Shown here in pieces: positions 1 to 4,811 of a stretch of 5,990 nucleotides of DNA (its first letter is position 1; every line of letters begins with the position of its first letter). The stretch comes from Bacteroidota bacterium. Lineage in GTDB: Bacteria > Bacteroidota > Ignavibacteria > UBA10030 > UBA6906. Position numbers and translations under genes: made by a program. The stretch lies in the NCBI GenBank assembly GCA_003541875.1, contig DPLS01000156.1, forward strand, positions 1-5,990, read 5' to 3'. The notes under the pieces were generated by a model. It ran no database searches. It was given only the letters and a program-made list of their open reading frames with translations, and had not been told where the DNA came from.

Positions 1-427
1 TCACCACGTCGTTGCACATGTTTACACACATCCCGCACAGGATGCAGGCGTCCTCGGCCTCATCTTTTTCGAGGCTCACGAAGCGAGGCTTTTCAACGCC
101 GAGTTTTTCCGCCATTTCCCGTACCACCTTGACGTTCGGCCAGCGCGAGACCATCATCTCCATGATGAGTTTTCGGATCCACTTCACCCTGGCTGAATTG
201 GTGTGTACGGTGAAACCACTTCGCACCGGATAGTTGCAAGCAGTCACGATACGGCTTCGCTTACCGCGCACCACCTCAACACTGCAGAGACGGCAGACGC
301 CGTACGGCTCGAAGTACTCGCAGTGGCACATGGTGGGAATCCAGATGCCCGCTTTCTCAGCCGCTTTGAGGATGGTGGTATCTTCGACTACTTCAACCTG
401 TTGACCATCGATGTTGACTGTGACCAT
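1..427 (-). CDS. 2Fe-2S/4Fe-4S protein, NuoG/HoxU/HydA-like, C-terminally truncated by window edge
   Basis: The gene starts at ATG 427, 15 nt after the nuoF stop, and stays open to the window edge, giving 142 residues. It has only a weak purine-rich ribosome-binding site (AAAGAGA). Residues 1-80 are a plant-type [2Fe-2S] domain like NuoG/HydA N-termini: C34 (IPTMC), C45 and C48 (YGVCRLCSVEV), C64 (TACNYPV). A helical linker containing LGVEKPRF (109-116) follows, then a 4Fe-4S motif C128-x2-C131-x2-C134-x3-C138 (CILCGMCVNMC), probably the first of a pair. The DCLTC-type His/Cys3 cluster segment of NuoG, HoxU and many HydA proteins is missing between them. The protein should accept electrons from the NuoE/NuoF diaphorase. 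Whether an H-cluster domain follows ([FeFe] HydA/HndD) or the protein ends soon and hands over to a separate catalytic subunit (for example NiFe) cannot be seen here. Confidence 0.88.
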   Translation of the reverse strand, partial: MVTVNIDGQQVEVVEDTTILKAAEKAGIWIPTMCHCEYFEPYGVCRLCSVEVVRGKRSRIVTACNYPVRSGFTVHTNSARVKWIRKLIMEMMVSRWPNVKVVREMAEKLGVEKPRFVSLEKDEAEDACILCGMCVNMCNDVV

Positions 428-442
428 TGCAGTCTCTTTCGG

Positions 443-2269
443 TTATTCAACGTAGATAGCATCAAACTTGCATACATCAAGACAGATGCCGCACCGGCCG
501 CATTTCATCACGTCGATAGCATGCACCTTTTTCGTCTCCCCAGTGATTGCACCGTCGGCGCAATTCTTTCGGCAGACGTCACATCCATGTCCCTTATCGA
601 CACAGATTTCCGGATCAATGTTATATGTGATGAGTTTCTTGCACGCATGGGCGGGACACTTCTTGTCCCTGACGTGTACTTCATATTCCTCACGGAAGTA
701 CTTGAGCGTCGTCAGCACCGGGTTCGGCGCAGAACCGCCAAGCGCACAGAGTGATGACTCGACGACCATGTTGGAGAGATCTTCAAGCAGAACCAGATCC
801 TCTTCGGTCCCTTCTCCGTTCGTGATCTTTTCGAGGATGTCGAGCATGCGTTTCGTTCCTTCACGACAGGGGATGCACTTGCCACATGACTCCTCCTGCG
901 TGAATGTAAGGAAGTACTTCGCCATGTCGACCATGCAGTTGTTCTCATCGGTAACCACCATACCGCCAGAACCCATCATGGACCCGACTTTCGTCAGCTC
1001 TTCATAGTCAACCGCAAGGTCAAGCAGACTCTCAGGAATGAATCCACCTGACGGCCCGCCGGTTTGCACCGCCTTGAACTTCTTGCCGTCCTTGATCCCG
1101 CCGCCGATATCGAAAATAATCTTCCGGAGGGTGATCCCCATCGGGACTTCGATGAGACCGGTGTTGTTTACCTTCCCGGAAAGCGAGAACACCTTCGTGC
1201 CCTTGCTTCCACCCCACGGATCTTCCGATACGTCACCCGTCCCGATGTTGGCGAACCACTGAGCGCCATTGAGGATGATCTGCGGGACGTTGGCCCACGT
1301 CTCTACGTTGTTCAGGCAGGAAGGTTTGTCCCACAGGCCACGCTCAACAGTGTGGACATACTTTGCGCGCGGCTCGCCCGTTTTTCCTTCGATCGAGGCC
1401 ATCAACGCGGTGGACTCTCCACAGACAAATGCACCAGCTCCTCGAACAACTCGGATATCAAAGTCGAAGCCCTTGTCGAAGATGTTTTTGCCAAGAAGAT
1501 TGTAGTCACGCGCCTGCTTCAACGCAGTTTTCAGCCGCTCCAGTGCAATGGGGTATTCGTTCCGGATGTACACGTAGCCCTCGGGTGACCCAATGGCATA
1601 GGCACCGATGCACATTCCTTCGATCACGGCGTGAGGATCGGATTCAATCGTGCTACGATCCATGAAGGCGCCAGGGTCGCCTTCATCCGCGTTGCAGATG
1701 ATGTACTTCGGATCGCCGTGTGCATTTCGGCATGTTTCCCACTTGATGCCGGTTGGAAATCCACCGCCACCCCTTCCACGCAGGCCTGACTCTTTGATCT
1801 CTTTGATGACCTGCTCTGGTGTCATTGTCGTGAGCACCTTTGCCAGCGCCTCATACGCACCGCGGGAGATCGCTTCATCGATGTTTTCAGGATCAATGAG
1901 GCCGCGATTGCGGAGAACGATAAGTGTTTGATCGGCAAAAAATGGAATGTCCGACATCTTCGGGATCGGTGTCTTCTCCAGCGGCGGCGTGTACAGAAGC
2001 TCCTTCACCGGCCGGCCTTTCAAGAGGTGTTCCTCAATGAGGTAAGGAATGTCCGTTTCTTTGAGAAGCTGATAGAAGATTCCTTCCGGCTGGACAACCA
2101 GAATCGGGCCAACGGCACAAAAGCCGTTGCAACCAGTTGTAACGACGGCGACCTCGTTCTGCAACCCGCGCTTCGTGATCTCCGCCACCAGCTTATCGCG
2201 GACCTTCATTGACTGATTGGCGACGCATCCGGTGCCTGCACACACCATCAAGTACGTTCGATAGGCCAT
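443..2269 (-). CDS. nuoF: NuoF-like FMN/NAD(P)-binding subunit with N- and C-terminal Fe-S extensions (HydB/HndC type)
   Basis: This 608-residue subunit is longer than complex I NuoF because it carries extra domains at both ends, the layout of HydB/HndC in electron-bifurcating hydrogenases. Residues 1-100 are a thioredoxin-like [2Fe-2S] domain (C10-x4-C15, C47-x3-C51). The FMN site is GLRGRGGGGFPTG (162-174) and the NAD(P) site GAGAFVCGES (278-287). The N3-type [4Fe-4S] cluster is bound by SCGKCIPCREG (C462, C465, C468) and C508. After CPAHAC (538-543) comes a ferredoxin-like domain with C556-x6-C563-x2-C566-x3-C570 and C590-x2-C-x2-C-x3-C600. The first half is unusual in spacing, and both terminal Cys lack the usual following Pro. 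It would oxidise or reduce NAD(P)H at FMN and pass electrons to the 2Fe-2S/4Fe-4S chain of the HydA/HoxU-like partner. The ATG at 2269 has AGGAG (2278-2282) 8 nt upstream; the gap to hndB is 29 nt. Confidence 0.95.
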   Translation of the reverse strand: MAYRTYLMVCAGTGCVANQSMKVRDKLVAEITKRGLQNEVAVVTTGCNGFCAVGPILVVQPEGIFYQLLKETDIPYLIEEHLLKGRPVKELLYTPPLEKTPIPKMSDIPFFADQTLIVLRNRGLIDPENIDEAISRGAYEALAKVLTTMTPEQVIKEIKESGLRGRGGGGFPTGIKWETCRNAHGDPKYIICNADEGDPGAFMDRSTIESDPHAVIEGMCIGAYAIGSPEGYVYIRNEYPIALERLKTALKQARDYNLLGKNIFDKGFDFDIRVVRGAGAFVCGESTALMASIEGKTGEPRAKYVHTVERGLWDKPSCLNNVETWANVPQIILNGAQWFANIGTGDVSEDPWGGSKGTKVFSLSGKVNNTGLIEVPMGITLRKIIFDIGGGIKDGKKFKAVQTGGPSGGFIPESLLDLAVDYEELTKVGSMMGSGGMVVTDENNCMVDMAKYFLTFTQEESCGKCIPCREGTKRMLDILEKITNGEGTEEDLVLLEDLSNMVVESSLCALGGSAPNPVLTTLKYFREEYEVHVRDKKCPAHACKKLITYNIDPEICVDKGHGCDVCRKNCADGAITGETKKVHAIDVMKCGRCGICLDVCKFDAIYVE

Positions 2270-2298
2270 GCGTGGTTCTCCTGTTAGAAATACAATTG

Positions 2299-2685
2299 TT
2301 ACCGCGTCCTCTCGCTACCAACGGCGAGAGCAAACTCTTTCACAACATTTCCCTGCAGCACATGGGAGTCGATAATCTTCTTCACCTTCTCTTGCGTTAT
2401 GAGGACATACTTCACCGGAGCCGGTTCGTCCACTGTCTCCACGGTCAGCATCGGCTCCTGGCTGCACAGACCAGCACATCCGGAATTCGTGACGATGACA
2501 TCGTGGAGACCGCGAGTTTCAACTTCTTTCAGAACGGCCGTCATGATATCCCGTGCACCGGCAGCAATCCCACATGTTCCCATATGCACGGTCATCTTCA
2601 CGCGACCAGCACCCTGACGGAGCGTGGTCTGACGACGCGTCTGCTCCCTGATTTTTGCGAGATCATCAATCGTGATTTTTGACAT
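2299..2685 (-). CDS. hndB: (2Fe-2S) ferredoxin-domain protein, HndB-like
   Basis: This 128-residue protein has a thioredoxin-like ferredoxin fold related to HndB of the NADP-reducing hydrogenase of Desulfovibrio. A basic N-terminal helix (DLAKIREQTRRQ, residues 8-19) precedes VHMGTCGIAAGARDIM (33-48) and SGCAGLCSQEPM (69-79 region). Only three Cys are present: C38, C70 and C74. The first Cys of the usual C-x4-C...C-x3-C set is absent, and H34 is the nearest possible substitute ligand. The gene lies between nuoE and nuoF, the same order as hndA-hndB-hndC. Its role is probably an accessory electron carrier or docking subunit of the diaphorase (inference). The ATG at 2685 is preceded by a strong GGGAG (2692-2696) with 6-nt spacing, 15 nt after the nuoE stop. 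Confidence 0.88.
   Translation of the reverse strand: MSKITIDDLAKIREQTRRQTTLRQGAGRVKMTVHMGTCGIAAGARDIMTAVLKEVETRGLHDVIVTNSGCAGLCSQEPMLTVETVDEPAPVKYVLITQEKVKKIIDSHVLQGNVVKEFALAVGSERTR
2309..2330. repeat. Perfect 7-bp inverted repeat (possible mRNA hairpin) at the 3' end of hndB
   Basis: CTCTCGC (2309-2315) and GCGAGAG (2324-2330) are perfect reverse complements around an 8-nt loop. On the transcript the hairpin would sit in the last codons of hndB, about 40 nt before the nuoF start and outside its ribosome-binding site. No run of U follows, so it is not an intrinsic terminator. It could stabilise or pace the mRNA between the two genes, or be a chance product of coding sequence. Confidence 0.35.
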
Positions 2686-2700
2686 TGGTTTCTCCCTTTC

Positions 2701-3153
2701 TTACTTGTACTGCTGGAGAATCTTGTTCACCTTGGCAACCGGAATCTTCCCGTGGAGATTCTTTCCCACAGTCACGACAGGCGCAAGCCCGCAACACCCG
2801 AGGCATCGGACAGATTCAATACTGAATCTGTTGTCAGCGGTCCTCTCCCCTTCAGTAATATGCAGCTCACGCGAGATCTGGTCATAGATCTTCATTGCGC
2901 CTTGAACATGACATGCCGTTCCAGTACACACAGCGATGGGATACTTCCCCTTGGGCTTGAGACTAAACGCTTTGTAGAATGTTGCCAGGTGATACGAACG
3001 GCTCATCGGAACGCCCAAGCGTTTCGAGACATACTCCAGCACGTCCTTTGGCAGATAGTAGAGCTCGTTCTGAATGTCCAACAGGACCTGTATAATGGAA
3101 CTCGGGTCTTGAGGATGTCGCTCGATGATACCGTCAATAGTTTGTGCGTCCAT
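2701..3153 (-). CDS. nuoE: NuoE-like 2Fe-2S subunit of NAD(P)-linked hydrogenase/diaphorase (HydC/HndA type)
   Basis: This 150-residue protein has the NuoE layout. An N-terminal helical region with the conserved stretch LPKDVLEYVSKRLGVP (residues 34-49) and YHLATFYKAF (54-63) leads into a thioredoxin-like [2Fe-2S] domain. The cluster ligands are visible as C76-x4-C81 (VCTGTAC) and C117-x3-C121 (CLGCC). Length is typical of HydC/HndA and the 24-kDa subunit of complex I. The protein passes electrons to or from the FMN subunit encoded two genes downstream. In electron-bifurcating hydrogenases this subunit is part of the HydB-HydC diaphorase core. The ATG at 3153 has an excellent GGGAG (3158-3162) 4 nt upstream, overlapping the TAG stop of the ATP-binding gene (3162-3164). 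The linkage to NuoF and HndB homologues argues against a full respiratory complex I, for which no membrane subunit is present. Confidence 0.94.
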   Translation of the reverse strand: MDAQTIDGIIERHPQDPSSIIQVLLDIQNELYYLPKDVLEYVSKRLGVPMSRSYHLATFYKAFSLKPKGKYPIAVCTGTACHVQGAMKIYDQISRELHITEGERTADNRFSIESVRCLGCCGLAPVVTVGKNLHGKIPVAKVNKILQQYK

Positions 3154-3161
3154 GGTACTCC

Positions 3162-3710
3162 CTAACCGTGTTGTTCAAGACTGTGCTCTTCCTGCTCCAG
3201 GTACTGTCTGATGAAACTCAGCGTCTCGGCGGAATTCAAAGAGACTCCATCCACCTGTCGCCTGATTTCTTTCGTGCTAAGCGATACTGTATGTCCATCG
3301 CGCCCGTGCCGATAGGTGATGTCCACCTCCGGCCTACCAGCAATCAGGGTTGTAATCGTGTCTGCCATGTTGCCGATTGGCTTGCGATCGATGTGGCTGA
3401 GCTGGAACGTCGCGATGACTTTCGTGCCCACACCGAGATGCGAATCAATTTCGAGTCTTCCGTTGGCCGCCCGTGCTGCCTCATCAAGGAACGGCAATCC
3501 AAGCCCGACCCGCCTTGTTGTTCGCGTTGTGTAGAAAGGATCCAGTGCTTTTTCTACTGACGTCGCATCCATTCCCGAACCATTGTCTGCAATCTCAAGT
3601 TTCAGCACGTCCTGCTTGCTATCTTCATCGATGGTAATCTCGATATTCGTTGCGCCGGCATTGATCGAGTTTTCCGCAATATCCAGAATATGCAGTGACA
3701 AGTCCTCCAT
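3162..3710 (-). CDS. Stand-alone HATPase_c ATP-binding protein (histidine-kinase / anti-sigma-factor-like)
   Basis: The 182-residue product carries a GHKL-type ATP-binding domain over about residues 1-105. The N box is DIAENSINAGA (residues 10-20), the G1 box DNGSGM (42-47), an F-box-like DPFYTT (57-62), the G2 box GLGL (69-72) and the G3 box GVGT (93-96). There is no dimerisation/phosphoacceptor His domain, sensor domain or membrane helix, so it is not a complete sensor histidine kinase. The roughly 75-residue C-terminal tail (ITTLIAGRPEVDITYRH...) matches nothing I recognise. I prefer ATG 3710 over the in-frame TTG at 3716: GAGG (3718-3721) lies 7 nt before the ATG but only 1 nt before the TTG, and the ATG start gives a normal N-terminus (MEDLSLHILD). 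It may be a kinase acting on a partner in trans, an anti-sigma-like switch, or an ATP sensor. HATPase genes next to NuoE-type genes are a common arrangement in [FeFe]-hydrogenase operons. Confidence 0.85.
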   Translation of the reverse strand: MEDLSLHILDIAENSINAGATNIEITIDEDSKQDVLKLEIADNGSGMDATSVEKALDPFYTTRTTRRVGLGLPFLDEAARAANGRLEIDSHLGVGTKVIATFQLSHIDRKPIGNMADTITTLIAGRPEVDITYRHGRDGHTVSLSTKEIRRQVDGVSLNSAETLSFIRQYLEQEEHSLEQHG

Positions 3711-3717
3711 CTTCAAG

Positions 3718-3721
3718 CCTC
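3718..3721 (-). promoter_or_regulatory. Shine-Dalgarno GAGG deciding the start of the ATP-binding protein
   Basis: On the minus strand this reads GAGG, ending 7 nt before the ATG at 3710 and 1 nt before the alternative TTG at 3716. The spacing supports the ATG. The site overlaps the TGA stop of the PHP gene (3720-3722), so the two genes are probably translationally coupled. Confidence 0.55.
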
Positions 3722-4466
3722 AACTAATACTCGCCTGGACCGTCCTTCCATCTTGCTTTTGCAGCGCCTTCCGGATCTCGGCAAGCGACGGCTCTGCAAG
3801 GAGGAACCTCGTTGAGTTCTTCCCGATCTGGTTCAGGAAGTGTGCATCCGAATTCCTGATGAATGTGTACTTCTCATACATCCCGAATTTCGTTGCAGCA
3901 CTCTCGTCGCTCGTGTTCGAGGAAACCTCCAGTGCATCGAGCTTCAGCGTCTCCGGTATGAATCCCAACTGACCAATGATGCCGAAACCCTCCCTGTCGA
4001 TATGTGCAGCAATTGCGAGTCCGCCAAGCTCATGTATTCTCGCCACAGTCTCTTCGATTGAAAGATCCGTTGCACCGATGAGCAACCGCTCCTCGAACCT
4101 TTCAACCTGATCCATCTCGTTTGCCACGACCTGAAGCCCGAATACTTCGGGATCGTTTGTTCCATTCAGGCGGTCATAGACACATGACTGGAGAGCAAGC
4201 GCCGATGCAGAGTTTTCAAAGATCGCCAGCACATGCACCTCTTCCCTCGTACACACTTCCATTCCGGGCAAGACCACGATCCCAGCGTTGGCAGCCGCCC
4301 TCATTACCGCCGACACATTGTCTGCCGAGTTGTGGTCCGTAATGGCAATGATGCTGATCTGTTGCCGAAGAACTTCACCGACGATCTTCCGCGGCGACAT
4401 GAGGATGTCGGCACAGGGTGACAGGCACGTGTGGACGTGCAACTCCGTCTTGAACCATCTGAGCAT
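3720..4466 (-). CDS. PHP-domain metal-dependent phosphoesterase
   Basis: This 248-residue protein is a complete PHP (polymerase and histidinol phosphatase) domain. The expected metal-binding motifs appear in order: ELHVHT (H10, H12), ITDHN (D44, H45), GMEV (E70), EEVHVL (H78), AAHIDREG (H155) and NSDAH (D207, H209). The family uses two or three divalent metal ions to hydrolyse phosphoesters; TrpH/YciV-type members act on small nucleotides or RNA ends. The substrate cannot be read from this sequence. Length is usual for a stand-alone PHP protein, with no polymerase domain, signal peptide or membrane segment. The ATG at 4466 begins 4 nt after the DRTGG stop; the nearest Shine-Dalgarno-like GGAG (4482-4485) is 15 nt upstream, so coupling from the upstream gene is probable. 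Its place between the DRTGG and ATP-binding genes suggests it makes or destroys a phosphorylated signal or acts on a phosphoprotein (inference). Confidence 0.9.
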   Translation of the reverse strand: MLRWFKTELHVHTCLSPCADILMSPRKIVGEVLRQQISIIAITDHNSADNVSAVMRAAANAGIVVLPGMEVCTREEVHVLAIFENSASALALQSCVYDRLNGTNDPEVFGLQVVANEMDQVERFEERLLIGATDLSIEETVARIHELGGLAIAAHIDREGFGIIGQLGFIPETLKLDALEVSSNTSDESAATKFGMYEKYTFIRNSDAHFLNQIGKNSTRFLLAEPSLAEIRKALQKQDGRTVQASIS

Positions 4467-4470
4467 GATG

Positions 4471-4809
4471 TCACGCCACTACTCCGAGAAAGTACAGTTT
4501 ACCCGCAATCTCGAAGGCCGGCAATTGGCTCTGAAGAATCGGGAGGTTCTCCTCAATAGCTTTCCGCACCGTTTCCTCGGCTGGTTGACGGCCGTTCACA
4601 AGAATGATCGCTGAGATCTCCTTCAGAACTGCAACCGCAACGATGTTCACATGGATCTGCATGGTAATCCACACATTGCCGGTCTTGCTGTTTGCCATCA
4701 CGTCGCTGAGCAGGTCGCCGCTATATCCTCCCGTTACCTCCCTGGTCAGATTGCCTTCTCCACAACAGACACTTAAGCCAAGGTCCTCGATGATTTCTTG
4801 CACTGTCAT
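4471..4809 (-). CDS. DRTGG-domain protein
   Basis: This 112-residue protein is essentially one DRTGG domain. The signature is TREVTGGYSGDLLSDVMA (residues 22-39), followed by the alternating hydrophobic strands and helices typical of the fold (VWITMQ, IVAVAVL, AIILVNG). DRTGG domains occur beside CBS domains, in the N-terminal part of some phosphotransacetylases, and resemble the N-terminal domain of HPr kinase. Their ligand is not established, and no catalytic residues are apparent here. Stand-alone DRTGG proteins are often encoded beside [FeFe]-hydrogenase clusters, as here, which suggests a regulatory or ligand-binding role in hydrogenase signalling (inference). The ATG at 4809 lies 2 nt after the HydS stop. 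A strong AAGGAG at 4821-4826, inside the end of hydS, lies 11 nt upstream, so translational coupling is likely. C15 and C16 are adjacent but form no recognisable metal motif. Confidence 0.85.
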   Translation of the reverse strand: MTVQEIIEDLGLSVCCGEGNLTREVTGGYSGDLLSDVMANSKTGNVWITMQIHVNIVAVAVLKEISAIILVNGRQPAEETVRKAIEENLPILQSQLPAFEIAGKLYFLGVVA

Positions 4810-4811
4810 CT

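Noticed and set aside
560..620. Frameshift or sequencing error in nuoF around the unusual C-x6-C motif
   Set aside because: The frame stays open with conserved residues before (YNIDPEIC) and after (CDVCRKNC, CGRCGICLDVC), so a 4-residue in-frame insertion is the simpler reading.
203..754. Plus-strand open frame of 183 codons
   Set aside because: It is antisense to the end of nuoF and the start of the 2Fe-2S protein, both strongly supported by Cys motifs. Its translation shows no recognisable domain.
468..1007. Plus-strand open frame of 179 codons
   Set aside because: Lies wholly opposite the NuoF 4Fe-4S and C-terminal region; its composition is that of an antisense shadow.
1064..1588. Plus-strand open frame of 174 codons
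   Set aside because: Antisense to the NuoF NAD/FMN-binding region; no motif and no convincing ribosome-binding site.
2209..2682. Plus-strand open frame of 157 codons across the hndB-nuoF junction
   Set aside because: Opposite two genes with clear starts and Shine-Dalgarno sites; its product resembles nothing known.
2701..3153. NuoE/NuoF as part of respiratory complex I
   Set aside because: No membrane subunits are present, and the HndB homologue plus the NuoF C-terminal ferredoxin domain are hallmarks of soluble hydrogenase-type diaphorases.
3714..3716. TTG start for the HATPase protein
   Set aside because: It is only 1 nt from the GAGG Shine-Dalgarno, while ATG 3710 has 7-nt spacing and loses only two residues.
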